Below, piece after piece: positions 11,752-22,802 of a stretch of 57,179 bases of DNA; position 1 is the first letter of the stretch, and each line of letters begins with the position of its first letter. Origin of the DNA: Chloromonas sp. AAM2 (lineage: Eukaryota; Chlorophyta; Chlorophyceae; Chlamydomonadales; Chlamydomonadaceae); contig QAXH01006551.1 of the NCBI GenBank assembly GCA_004335635.1, forward strand, positions 338 through 57,516, read 5' to 3'. Position numbers and translations under genes: made by a program. Under the pieces are notes generated by a model. That model worked only from the letters and a program-made list of their open reading frames with translations, was not told the origin of the DNA and searched no databases.

Positions 11752-14700
11752 ATGAACATACCCTTGAAAATTGCTGACGATGGCTTGCAAACGTTGCTTC
11801 AACGCCACGGCCTCACCCAAGTGGGTGACGTGATGCACATGAGCTACCTAGATCTCATGGAAGTCCTGGGCATCAGTGAAGCGCGCTGTGCAGCTTTGAA
11901 AACTGCAGCTGCGCGCTCGGCAGTACCTCAGCCACTCACTGCGGCACAGCTGTATCAGGCGAGTGTTGAGTGCAACACCGGAGCGGTCATGTGTTGGCTG
12001 CAACGCTCTGTGTCTGCCCAGCGCCCAGCGACTCAACCACCACAGGAACACCTCAGCGGTTAGTTAATCCAGTAGAGCGTGAATTGTCACACAGTGGCTG
12101 CAATTCTATGTGTGCATAGCACTGCACAGCGTCCCGCAGGCTTGACCGCACAGTGGCCTGACCAATGCTTGTACTGCTGCACGTTGAACATGTTCATTGC
12201 AACATGGCACACCCAGCAGCACTTTCATCGCCAGACATCTGCTAGCATCAGCTCATGACGTAAGTAAGGCATTGTACACCTGAAACCAAATAAACTTTAT
12301 TATCACAGTAGAGCAACATCATGCATGCTGCAGGCGGCCCGGGCCGCAGACGAGTCACGTGTGCCCTGCGGCCTGCCGGGGCTTGACGCGGCGTTGCGGG
12401 GCGGCCTGCCTCCGGGCGCCATCACAGAGGTGGTGGGGCCCAGCGGCGTGGGCAAGACACAGCTGTGCATGGGCGCGGTGCTCAATGCAGCGGCGCCCAG
12501 GCCATGGGGCAGGCAGGTAAGGAATCGTCTTGATACTGCTATCGCTGGTGGCCGTGTGTAAGATGTTATGTTGAAGCGGTTGAGAAGCAGCATGATGGCA
12601 TTGCGCTGCGGCATACGCAAGTGCTATGTGCTCAGTCTCACTGTGTCATCCTAACACCATTCATGTAAGTCTCTGGTGCTACTGCTTTGCCTAATCCTCA
12701 GCATTTGAGGCACTTGCGTCCTAAGGCTCCCCTACATGAAACTCACGTCTCTATGCCGAGCCTTGTGTGTGTGCAAATGCAGACGGTGGTTGTTTACATC
12801 GACACTGAGGGCAAATTCAGCGCAGATCGGCTGGCGGGCATGGCGCGAGCAAGGTGGATGAGTGAGTTCATAACTGACGGATTGGCAGCTGGAATGGCCC
12901 CCATAGCTACTGCATTATTGGTACAGCTCACGCACCATCGGATCACCCACCCATTTGTTGAGCATCTTACCCACTTGACATGGATCCTGTGCTTTGCTCG
13001 CCTGGCCATGCCCAATGTTGGCTGCTCAGGTAGACCACCTCCTCAGTAACCTGCCAGTGCAACACAATCAAGCCTCTCACGCAGGCCACATAAAGAAAAA
13101 CCCCTGCCAACTCATGCACACAAGCACTTGCCGGCGGCAGCCTGCTTAATGGTTGTCACCGACAATTTCCACCATTAGGGCCGTCCCCCTTGCGTTCCCC
13201 AGGTTCCCAGGATGACCCTTCCTCCCCGCTCATGTCGGATGCACAGCTAGCCGGGCTCATGGAGCGTGTGCTGCTGCAGCACCCCACGGACCCAGAGCAG
13301 CTCATGCGGTGCCTGCACGGGCTGTCGGGGGTGGTGGCGGCCAGGGGCGTGTCACTGCTGGTGCTGGACTCGGTGGCCGCACTTGTCAGGGGCTCGTTTG
13401 AACACGGGCCGGGCAGCAAGGTGTGTGTGCGTGTGTGCGTGTGTGCGTGTGTCTTTTTCCATCTGGAATGTCCCACAAGTGGAACAGAAGATGATGCAAA
13501 GATCATGCGCGGGGTGGGCAGGTTTGCTACTGAATGGCAGCGCACCCTGGCAGCTTCAGCCAAACAAAAAAAAACTGATGCTGATGGCGACAGAGAGGAA
13601 AAAATCTGGAGGCAGGATGGAGGAGGTACAGTGTACAGCCTTCAATCCCTTCATGCACGCGAGCATAGGCAGGTACAACTGCCAACAGTTCTTCGAGGAT
13701 TGAGAGCCACTTGACGTCTGCAAGCGTGGCGCTGCAGGATTGATGCAGGAAGGCCAGTGCTGGATGTGCAGACTGATCAGTGTGCTTGTCTCCCACGTGC
13801 TTGTCTCCCACGTGCTTGTCTCCCACGTGCTTGTCTCCCACGTGCTTGTCTCCCATGCGCTTGTCTCCCACGTGTGCGCAGGCTGCCATGCGCGGTCGTG
13901 CTGAGCTGCTGGGGCAGGCTGCAGGAGTGCTCAAGACACTCGGGGAGGCAAACAAGATGCCCATGCTAGTGACCAACCAGGTGTGAGCCAACCGCAGGGG
14001 TTCGGCTGTAGATTGTACTTACATTGTAGACATAATCAATTCGTTTTGCGATTTGAAAACTACGGTCTACAAGGAGTACTCCGTTAGGTTCTCAGAAGAC
14101 TGCGCTGCCGCCAGCAACTATCTCATATGTTCTTGCTTGGGTTGCTTGGGGCCTGCCTCTCGTGTATGCTGTAAACTGGTGGCTGATGACACACAATGCT
14201 CAATGCTGACTTGTGTAGAGCAGGGTTGGTAGGCGTGTGGGAACAAATGTAGATTGCACCTGTGCTGATCGCGAACCAGGCAAACGTCCAGTCTCATCTT
14301 AATCTGGGGCGAGTGAACAAGCCCTGTTGCATGCACTGTTGAGAAACTTCTGATGAGTCATGCCCGCGTGTGTGTGCATGTTGCAGGTGACCGCTCGCTT
14401 CACAGGCGCCGCCAGCGTCGGCCACAACGTGCGGCCAGGCATGGGCCCTGCCTCGGGGCGGGCAGTGGCGCCTGACCAGGCTGCCGAGGGCAGTGTGGGT
14501 GCAGCCCTGGGCACCGCATGGGCACACAGCGTCAACGTGCGGCTGCTCATGGAGAGGAGGGGAGATGCAAGGGTGCTGCAGGTGATGAAGCGAGGGCGGC
14601 GGTATGGACATGTGGACTGGCACGTCGCACTGATCTACTGGTCGACTTTGGCAGGCTCGTTATCTAATCCCTACTTGGCTTCTTGTATGCAGACTGTTGT

Positions 14701-15159
14701 TTTTTACACAGTCACTGGTCATGTGGCAGGTCTCCATTGCTGTGCGGCCACACAAGTGAGCACATTTCTTGCTGCACTGGAGCCAGAGTGCATAGCATTG
14801 CCATTCAGGCAGGCAGCGCATAGCAAGGCAACGCATAGCCAAGGCAACGTCTGCAACTTGCAAGCGTGGCTGGCACCTCATGCCTTTCACATGCAGGCTG
14901 GTCCTACCTCAGCCGCGTCCCGTTGCCTTCATGCCTGTGCTTTGCGCCGTGCCCGCAGCTGGTCAAGTCCCCTGCATCAGGAAACGTGGCCATGCAGTGC
15001 GCCATCACCTCCATGGGCCTGCAGCAGGTGCAGGGGGTGCCTACGTGGCAGCCCATGCAGGGCAGTGTACTGGACGCCAACATGGTCAACCAGAGGACGG
15101 ACCATGCGGGATATGTGGAGGGCCACGACGTGGGGGAGGGTGACCAGCCTTACTTTTGA
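11752..15159 (+). CDS. RAD51B: RAD51B recombinase paralogue
   Basis: Seven exons: 11752-11958, 12334-12516, 12783-12861, 13203-13420, 13882-13980, 14387-14581, 14959-15159, giving 393 aa. The N-terminal helical domain (LTQVGDVMHMSYLDLMEVLG) matches the RAD51B type (RAD51B proteins have L-S-x-x-x-L-M-x-V-x-x-L/G). Walker A is GPSGVGKT (104-111); VVYIDTEGKFSADRL follows, and Walker B is LLVLD (208-212). MPMLVTNQV, ALGTAWAHSVNVRLLMERR and the C-terminal LVKSP are in family order. RAD51B acts with RAD51C, RAD51D and XRCC2 as a nuclear mediator of RAD51 filament assembly in recombinational repair. The length is close to vertebrate and plant RAD51B. The exon 3/4 junction is the least certain: the chosen acceptor after TTCCCCAG is pyrimidine-rich, and this join replaces the conserved F-P after the ARAR segment. 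Intron 1 begins with GC. Confidence 0.92.
11959..12333 (+). other. GC-AG intron in RAD51B
   Basis: The donor is TATCAG/GCGAGT and the acceptor CTGCAG/GCGGCC, both phase 0. No GT donor near the end of the N-terminal domain gives an in-frame join to the AARAADESRVPCG segment. Confidence 0.6.
13421..13454 (+). repeat. GT-rich microsatellite at RAD51B intron 4 donor
   Basis: GTGTGTGC-type repeat that begins exactly at the 5' splice site after GPGSK. The donor itself (GTGTGT) is part of the repeat. Confidence 0.75.
13786..13875 (+). repeat. 15-bp minisatellite at RAD51B intron 4 acceptor
   Basis: Six units of TTGTCTCCCACGTGC. The first four are identical; unit 5 reads CATGCGC and unit 6 ends CGTGT. 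The last unit ends 6 bp before the 3' splice site at 13881, so the array itself supplies the pyrimidine-rich tract. Confidence 0.9.
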
Positions 15160-15769
15160 TGAGGGAATTGAAGGCAGGGATGGCTTGTTATTGGCCTGAG
15201 CTGCCTCGACACGGCGACTGTGAGATGGGTCCTGTATTCATCTCTTGGATGCCAGTGGATGGCTTTTGCTGACCTGGCACGTCCCTAAAGTTTCTTGCAT
15301 GTACAGCAGAGACAAGTATCAGCACGGGAGGACCTGCTTCTATTCATGCCAGCAGCCAGCTGGTCGTTTCCAGCATAGATCGCCCTAAAACTTCGCTGCC
15401 AAATTCAGGCCGCTCTGAAACTGAGGCAATGGTGACAAGCTGGGATTCCTGATATCTGGCCTGCTCTGAACGACAGGACCTCGGTCTCTTTCATCAGCAT
15501 TCAAGATTGACACTCCCTGACGTTTGTACGGTCAGTTTTCGTTCATGTAGAGTGAGTCTAACACGCTGCAGAAGTGTGGGCCATTTACAGGTGGTGGTTG
15601 ATGCCCATCTTACAGTTCCTCCTGCCCGGCCAGGGATGGTTCAGACATGCGCCTCCCAAACGTCGAGAAGTCATCTGAAGTTTCCACAAGTGCCCTGTCC
15701 TGGCACTCTGTGTCTGCCTTAGTAGTAGCAGTAGCTAGGCACTGACGAAGCATCCGGGCGGGATGATGT

Positions 15770-15897
15770 CAGAGGCCATAATGTCATCAACGGTGATGTC
15801 ATCAACTATGGTGACCATTGGGTTGACCACCACAATCACTGTGTGTTATAATTTCCTTCACTTGTAGGTTAGACGGGTTGGAATCCCTCCCCTCTTG
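15770..15897 (+). mobile_element. 5'-truncated non-LTR-like element, copy 1
   Basis: Shares TTGACCACCACAATCACTG and CTTCACTTGTAGGTT through the terminal CCCCTCTTGTGA with the copies near 16.0, 25.8, 32.4, 48.4 and 55.9 kb. Only about the last 100 bp can be aligned, so the left boundary is approximate. Confidence 0.6.
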
Positions 15898-15984
15898 TGA
15901 TGACTTATTGTGGCATTATACTAGGCTTAGCCAGGCCCAGCCCTAGTACAGATGACCAATTCAACCTCGTCCAAGAGCACGTGG

Positions 15985-16078
15985 GCTCATGGGTTGGCCA
16001 CCACCATTACTGTCCGGGTGTGTCGCAATCCCCTTCACTTGTAGGTTGGACGGGTTGGAATACCTCCCCTCCAGTAAC
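15985..16078 (+). mobile_element. 5'-truncated non-LTR-like element, copy 2
   Basis: Begins near GGGTTGGCCACCACCATTAC and ends at ACCTCCCCTCCAGTAAC. It contains the shared 3' segment CTTCACTTGTAGGTTGGACG. It lies about 90 bp downstream of copy 1 in the same orientation. Confidence 0.65.
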
Positions 16079-16209
16079 ATGAAGTGTTGGCGCCACTGTC
16101 TTCACCATAATGTTGAGCGTGTCCGTCCCGTGTGCCGTGACGGCTTCCCTGTTGTAAACAGGTATACAGACTGTGGCTGGAATTTGAATACTTCAGAATG
16201 AGTCACGGC

Positions 16210-16241
16210 AAGAAAAAAAGATGTTTGCCAGTTTTGGGACA
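16210..16241 (-). repeat. Dispersed repeat motif B, copy 3
   Basis: Reverse orientation: an A run, then GATGTTTGCCAGTTTTGGGA. This is the complement of the CCCAGAACTGGCAAACATC core with one change. Confidence 0.6.
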
Positions 16242-16784
16242 GTTTCCAAGAATGACACTGGGACCAGTGTGGCGACAGGATAGGCCAGCAGGGTTCGTGC
16301 CAGAGTACAGGGTCCTGGGCTAAGCAGGGTCTTGGGCCAAGCAGGGAGGAGCTTTGAGCAGCTCTGATTTCAAGTAAACTGAGTGGTATGCCCCACACAT
16401 TGGCTAGGAGTCAAACCCCAGTGGTTATCAGCCAGGGTGCTACGCATCCACACGTCCCACCTGTAGTGTGACCGAATCTATGTGATCGGATCTATCGTCC
16501 ATCGGTGTGACGGATGGTCAGGTCATTGGATGATGTCAGAGGCCTCCTCTGTATCAAGGGGACAGCGCTCCAGTATGGCTGAGGTGGTGAGGAAGTTTGA
16601 TCATGCCCCATGCTTGTCTTTCATTGCTTGGGCTTGTCGTTCATGCCTTCATCCATTATCATCCTGACATGTCTGCTCAGTCTGCTGTGTGTAGCTGTCT
16701 AGCTATAAAGCTAACCATTGCAGATGGGTAAGGCAATTCAGGCATCCCTCACTCCTGCTGACAAGTCACGGCCAACTGCGTGAA

Positions 16785-16789
16785 TTACA
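16785..16789 (-). terminator. Candidate TGTAA poly(A) signal for PPP1R42-like gene
   Basis: TGTAA on the minus strand, about 235 bp after the stop codon of the PPP1R42-like gene. Weak support from a 5-bp motif alone. Confidence 0.25.
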
Positions 16790-17021
16790 AATCAGAGTAC
16801 ATCAATGACGCAAGTTCAGATATGGATGAATCGTGTTTGTGAACGCGTTCGAGGAATACACCAACTAGCCCAACCTAAATACTCATGTGTGCACAAACTA
16901 CAGTCCAGCAATCACGACGTTTCTATGGCCTTATGGAAGGGGAAGCTGAAAAAGGTAGAGGCAGCAGCCGATGCCCTTTCGCACTGTACTGTACAATGTT
17001 TGGTCACCCGTGTTGGACTTA

Positions 17022-20000
17022 TCAAGGCTGTGCACGTGGCTGTACGAGTTGAACACCCTGCATGCCTAGCTCCAGCCCCTGCATCCCCCCCTGGGTGGGT
17101 ATGCTGGGCACTCCTGCACCCTTACGGCGGCCGGAGCCAGAAACCTGCTGTGCCAGGTGCCGGGGCTGCCCGAACCCTGCAGGCACGGGCGGGGCCGCTC
17201 CCGGTGGCCTGTGCATGGCTTGCGGGGTAAGGGCGCCTGCGGCCCGCCCGGCCCCGGGCTGGAGTACGGCTTGAGGGGTGACACTGCCTGCAGCCCTGGC
17301 TGCGACTGGCTGCTGGTGCAGGTGGTGGGGTCGCGTGGGTGCACTGCCGTCTTGTAAGGGGGCAGATGGGGCGCTGGCGGAACGTTGGGATGCAGGCGCG
17401 GGGCTCTCTGCCGCTAGCTGTGCCTTCATGCGCTTGATCTGTGCACATCAGGCAGACCCTATCGTCAGTCAGTAGCAGGGGCTGATGCGTCTACGGAATG
17501 CCACGACGGGCCACAATCAATCAGCAGGCCCAGGAAGCGATGCACCCCGTTGCTCATTTGATTACTACTTGCACGGCAGGCAAAACAACCAGGTGAGAAG
17601 GTGTGGCACTTGCACAGCCTGAACCGGGGGCCACCCAGTGACGTGCTGCGTCAGCAATGCAGCCGGAATTGCCCAGCAGATATAATAGCCAAAGGATGCC
17701 TGCTGTATACGTTGGTGCCCATGCCTCTGTTTTGCATATGCACCAGAGTTGAACCATGTGTTTACGTAGTTAAGCTATTGTCAGACTGGATCAGTCTATG
17801 CATGGCTGTGCGCGGGATCCAGCCGCCCTTTTGGGCGGAGATTGAACAATGGAAACTAACTACGGCTAAACATGCCACTGTTTTCCAAGGTGTGGCCACA
17901 TGTCGAACTGAATCAGCCAATGCCTGGCAGCAGTGTGCTGGCGCGTGCCCCAGCGCACCCCGGTTCCCGCGCACCTGGAGCCGCATGAGCACCTCCCGCT
18001 GCTTGGCCGACACAGGCTGTCCGTCCAGCACCATCAGCCGGTCAGACATCACAATCACATTCTCATGGTACCTGCATGGGAGCACGTGACTCACAAATCT
18101 TCACAAGGACTGCACGAGGTCTGCACAAGAACTGCACAATGACAAGCCTTCACAATGGGTAAGAAGCACATGAGCACAAGAATTGGCACTGCCACTTAAG
18201 CAATAACACAGCGACCATGATAACAAAGTATCCATGGACCCGCTGAAAGGCTCTGGCTTATCAAACCTAGGTACGTGCACACTGCCTACCTGCACTGCAG
18301 TGCTGTCTGGTGCAACCTACTTTGGCTGTCTGCTCATGGGGTTCCCTGACACGTCCATGTTGAGCAGGTGAGGCGCACCCCTCACCACCTCCTCAAGGGC
18401 ATCCAGGGAGGTGAGGTGGTTCTGGCCCAGGTCAAGCTTGCGCAGTTCAGGTAAACATGTAAGGGAAGCCAGAGACTCGTCCTGCAAGGGTTGAGCAGTG
18501 GGTCTGGGGGCAGCTTGGTAATACACCGGCTGTGATGAGTGGCCAGTCACGTACAGCAGAATCACAAACACTTGACAGTACGCCTTGGTGCGAGTGTGAG
18601 GCAATGGTGACAAGCTGGGATTCCTGTTATTTGGCCTGGCCTGAAAGACAGGACCTCGGTCTCTTTTCAGGATTGGCATTCAGGATTGACACTCGCTGAC
18701 GTTTGCACGGTCAGTTTTCATCCATGGGCGCACAGCGTCAACGTGCGGCTGCTCATGGAGAGGAGGGGAGATGCAAGGAGGCTGCAGGTGATGAAGCGAG
18801 GGCAGCGGTATGGACATGTGAACACAGGCAACGTTTGACACTATGCCTCAGTGTTGCAGCGTAAAGAGTATTAAGGCTTGGTGTGACAGCCTGAGGTAAA
18901 GGGGCTTGAAGGCTGGCCTGGCCAGTGACCTGGGCAACGCTTGACACTTGACAGCCTGAAGTACAGAGCGTAAAGGGTGGCATGGTGCAGTTCCGTCCAC
19001 TTGCAGTTGGCAGTTGAGTGCAGCACCTTGCAACACCGGCCAGTGACCTATGCAACACCTCGCCTCAAGTAGCTTGAGGGGTGGCGTGATACAGTTGGCA
19101 GAATTGTTACCTGCAATTGGCAGTTGATTGCGCACAGGACGCGCAATGAGGGCGCCAGCGCCGCCATGCAGTCGGGGTTGAACCGCAGCCCGCCCTCTGT
19201 GGGCCGCTGTCTGGACACGTGCAGCTCCTCCAGCTCATGCAGCCCTGAGAGGCCGGACACCTCACTCAGAGCATTGCCCTGTGCGTGTCATAGTCAAGGG
19301 CAGCAGTGAATCCGTTGTGCTGATTGTTTCCCCTCCCGATCCTGCCCCCGCTGAGCAGTCCTCCCACTGATTGAAGGCCATGTACCACCACCACCACCAC
19401 CACCACCACCACCACCACCACCACCACAGCAGCAGCAGCATATCAGGTGCATGCAGATACAGCGCCCCGTACTGCCACCGAATAAACTGAACGTGCCACT
19501 CAGCCCACCTAGGAATCTGACAGCATCATGCTAGCAAACACTGTGTCCCAGAACTGGCAAACATCTTTTTTGCAACAACGGCATAAGCCTTTCAGGTTGT
19601 CTGCATGTCACTGCACGCCCTATGCCACATATGCCCCAACTTGTGTGCTCTGATTCGTCAGAACCAGCCCATGCGCACGCACCTCCAAATACAGCTTCTG
19701 CAGCCGTGTCAGTGAATTGAGCGCTGTCAGGCTGGTGATGTTATTGTTCTGGAGGTACAGCGAAGTGAGCCCACTCAGCCCTGTCAGCCCCACCGGCTCC
19801 ACAAGTAGATTGTCAAACAAGTACCTGGGAAGCACGAGAAACCAAGAAGCACGCTGTCCACCAAAGGAATCAACCCACCAAATGGGAGACGGTCTGATTG
19901 GCTGTGGTTGCAACAGTCTTGGCCAACGAGAACACACACGCGCTAGTTGCAATGCAGGCATGTCTGGCAGGCAAAGAAGGAAGATAACTGTGCAGAAGGG

Positions 20001-20352
20001 AAAGCACTACATAGAAATGAGTGAGCAGCATGTGAGCTACAGCACATGCCCAACAGTGTCCCTGGCACACTCACAGGGTTTCAAGGTTAGGCAGGCCCTG
20101 CAAGCCCTTGCCCTCGAGGTGGCTCAGATGCAGGTTGTTCAAATGCAAGTGTGTGGCCTTGGCTAGCTGCTTCTCCAGGGAGGCTGCATCTGTGTGGCGG
20201 GTGGCTTTAAGGGCCCTCAGCACCAGGTCCTGTGTCAGGGCCCTGCCTGATGGCGTGGCCTGTTGGTGGCTCACGAGGCGGGAGTCTGGCCTGCTGGCAT
20301 TATGACGGCGTTCTGCTCCACTGTGTTGATTCCCTGGGTCAGGCACCTGCAT
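17022..20352 (-). CDS. PPP1R42 (LRRC67)-like leucine-rich repeat protein
   Basis: Six exons (minus): 20075-20352, 19683-19824, 19111-19278, 18321-18481, 17975-18071, 17022-17438, giving 420 aa with all joins in phase. The LRRs run HLHLNNLHLSHLEG, LETLYLFDNLL, SLYLQNNNITSLTALNSL and LQKLYLEGNALSEV. LEELHVSRQRPTEGGLRFNP then matches the diagnostic insertion of PPP1R42 proteins (H-V-x-x-Q-R-L-P-x-G-x-x-x-x-F-D/N-P). RKLDLGQNHLTSLDAL, LNMDVSGNPM and PKYHENVIVMSDRLMVLDG follow as in that family. PPP1R42 associates with centrosomes and tubulin in animals. The role here is unknown, but orthologues tend to accompany centrioles or cilia. The last exon is a Pro/Ala/Gln-rich extension of about 135 residues with no counterpart in the animal protein. 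The N-terminus is uncertain: the ATG used is the first in frame, but an upstream exon is possible. Confidence 0.8.
18597..18820 (+). pseudogene. Chimeric RAD51B fragment inside PPP1R42-like intron
   Basis: 18597-18722 resembles the RAD51B 3' UTR segment 15422-15546. It is followed at once by 18723-18820, which matches RAD51B exon 6 plus intron start (14517-14614) with about 4 mismatches in 98 bp. The two pieces are in the reverse order to the parent locus, and CATG is shared at the junction. Both are on the plus strand, within an intron of the minus-strand gene. It includes the RAD51B 5' splice site, so it is a DNA copy, not a spliced cDNA. Confidence 0.85.
18924..19140 (-). repeat. Degenerate tandem duplication across an exon end of the PPP1R42-like gene
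   Basis: Two diverged units of about 100-115 bp, each starting GGCCAGTGACCT and each ending with a CTTGCAGTTGGCAGTTGA-type or CTGCAATTGGCAGTTGA-type block. In the second unit this block is the end of the exon at 19111-19278 (AINCQLQ plus donor). The intron therefore carries a decayed copy of the exon end. Confidence 0.55.
19384..19440 (+). repeat. ACC/AGC trinucleotide microsatellite
   Basis: About 14 ACC units run straight into about 4 AGC units, inside an intron of the PPP1R42-like gene. Confidence 0.9.
19543..19572 (+). repeat. Dispersed repeat motif B, copy 4
   Basis: TCCCAGAACTGGCAAACATC plus a T run, the best match to the consensus. It lies in the same intron as the ACC array, on the strand opposite the gene. 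Confidence 0.6.
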
Positions 20353-22802
20353 GTTAAGCACATGACATGGTGGATATGAAGACGTGATGCCTTGTACTTA
20401 AGGCAGGTTGGGAGTGGTGGGGTGGTGGCAGAGGATGTGGGCAGAAGGCACATGGAACTCATGTGCAGGCACATGTGTGTGCCTACAGCCTTCAGAACCT
20501 TAGTGGAGGTCTGATAGAGGTCTGGAATCAAAAGCCCTGTATGCGAAAGCCCCCATGCGAGCACAAGCCTACGTATTTTCCTCGGCTTTTGATTGCATTT
20601 TGACCTAAACCCATGAAAGTGCTTTGCACACATTTTGGGCATGCCCCTACCCAGGTTAATCCAGGTCACCAGGTCCAATGCAGTCTCACCTGAGCAAAGC
20701 TAAAGTTCGCTTTCTGCGCATCATGCACCTGTGCGGCATCCTCCTGTCCCTCTTCGATCTCTTCCCAATCGTCCATTTGCTCGTTGAATTGCGCACATCC
20801 GCCTTCACGATGCCGTCTGTCGACGGCTCATGCACTGTCGCATTCCAAAGGTGTCGGTTGTGGCGCATAAGTTCAAATTACCAGATAACTGTCAGCCACC
20901 ACACTCTGAAGGAATGCGAAAATATAGGCATGACTTTTGGTGCTTTTGCTGCGGTGAGAATCGGGAAACGATTCTGTAGTGGAGATGGGCCTGCCAGCAA
21001 CCTGGCTGGCCGGGAATTCCCGTCATTGCCCTCTCGCTATTGCCAGCTCAGGGATGTGAGCCGTGATCCAATGATTTGCCTGCACGCCCAGCCACTGCTG
21101 GCCATGTGCTGCTCCAAAGGGCTCCACAAGCTATCCTCTGCCTTGACGTCTCTTGCTTGTGCAGCCTCAGCCCGGCCTTTGTGGCTGCTTGGGTTGGGCT
21201 GATTACTTTACATGGACTGACGCTCGTGCAGCGGTTCTGGGACAATTCCTGGGGGAAAAAAGAAGTTGAAGGTTGAGTTGGCGCACACTAAGGGACCTAC
21301 CCACTCAGGTAAGGTTTGAGAGGCGCACGCCCATGAGGCACACAGGCGTGCTCAGTGCAAACTGGGTGGAGTGGCTGATGGGTTATGGGAAAGGGTGGAC
21401 CCTAGCAGGCTAGGTTGGGTTATTGTTATTACTCGCTGCTCCCCCATGCAGGTAATCAAGTCATCTTGTGGCAATGAAATCGGCGAGAACTGCACTCGTG
21501 TCGCGCTCTGGTGTTCCACATCAGTTGCGCATCACAACACTGGTTCCAGTGGTGCCACTGCAAATTGGCAGACTTCTTTTGTCTTCCTTGTATCTTATAT
21601 TAGGACTACATCTCTAGACCGGGCACAGCGTGCCGCGTCATGCCAAAATAGTGCTGTGCCATAAGACATAAGTGTGCGATGCCGTTCCCGACCCTCTCGC
21701 CGGGCCTGTCCACACCCTATGCCTTGCCCGTGGCTTCAGTGTACCACAGGCCCCTGTCCCTCATCTGGCCGCCTGCGTCCTCAGCTATGCCCATTCATCC
21801 CCTTGTCAAGACGCCAAACCCCAGGATGCCTGAGACAACGGACGTCGTAACACACAATTGCACACTTCAGTTCTGCAAACGAGAGCAGAGCCAACACAGT
21901 ATTGCTTCAGTGGATCGTCAAGAACGTGGGGCTTACTGACTCGTCCCCCAACACGCACCTCTGTTGTCTCAGTCTCTGTTGTAATCTGGTGCACGACATG
22001 ACCCTGTGTAGCGATGAGCGTGCAGCTAGCGTAAGGAATAATGGATTACAAGGAGGGAGTGCACACCATGAAGCACGTCCACGCAAATGGACAAATCTTG
22101 TACTGCACAAAATCTGTGGTGGCCCATGGCTGTGTGGGTATGTCCATGACCCCCCGCAGGCTGAGCAATTCCAGCGCATTGGTCATCCAACTGGCCCCAA
22201 GGCCACAAGTACCAAAGTCCTGCTCAGGTCGGAACGCAAGCTGCTTGAACGTGAACAGTGGTGTGTTACACGTCATATGATGTGTTGCACGTCATGCCGG
22301 GATAAGCGAATCATCATTTGCGCAGTGGTCTGTCATCATGCCAAGCCTATGCTTCTGGTTAGCAGCCCTGATTTCTTGCGAGCACGCCAGGATATGCCTA
22401 GACCTGGTGTGCCTGCCAGCTGCCTGCCAAGTGAATGGCCACTGCCCCAGTGAAGCTGGTCCGTGCGCTGTTCTCCTTTCTCGTTTTTGTTGTGCCATGC
22501 ATGCATTCCGAATGACGTGCGTGGCCATGGCGCTCGGAAAGTCTGGTGGCTGTGCCATCAGCGATGGAAGCGGTCAAGCAGCCTAGCCGACTGTGTCGGC
22601 CACACAGCTGAAACCCGTTCGCGTTAAGATGCGAGACAGTGTGCGTCTGATCCGCGAGACGATCCCCAGAAGAGAAGACGCTAAGCGAACCCGTAGCCGT
22701 GATGGTGTGAGATGAGTGATCATACAGGATCCATACCTCATACCTCATCCAAGCCAGGTTTCCATCTGCCTTGACCTTCAAGGGAGCAAGCAAGTCACTG
22801 CC
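20353..22802. other. Divergent spacer between PPP1R42-like and YbaK genes
   Basis: No convincing gene. 21679-21840 is more GC-rich and stays open in one plus frame (Pro/Ser-rich), but there is no start/stop or splice context and no recognisable domain. A 30-bp block at about 21335-21365 recurs at 25338-25372. Both 5' UTRs and promoters should lie here. Confidence 0.45.

Larger units (their letters stand above)
15160..17021. other. Convergent spacer between RAD51B and PPP1R42-like gene
   Basis: No gene found. It holds the RAD51B 3' UTR (a piece of it, 15422-15546, recurs inside the PPP1R42-like gene), two short retroelement 3' ends (about 15770-15897 and 15985-16078) and one reverse copy of repeat motif B (16210-16241). 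Confidence 0.5.

Noticed and set aside
21679..21840. GC-rich Pro/Ser-rich stretch that could be an exon
   Set aside because: Neither strand gives a known domain or a consistent neighbouring exon.
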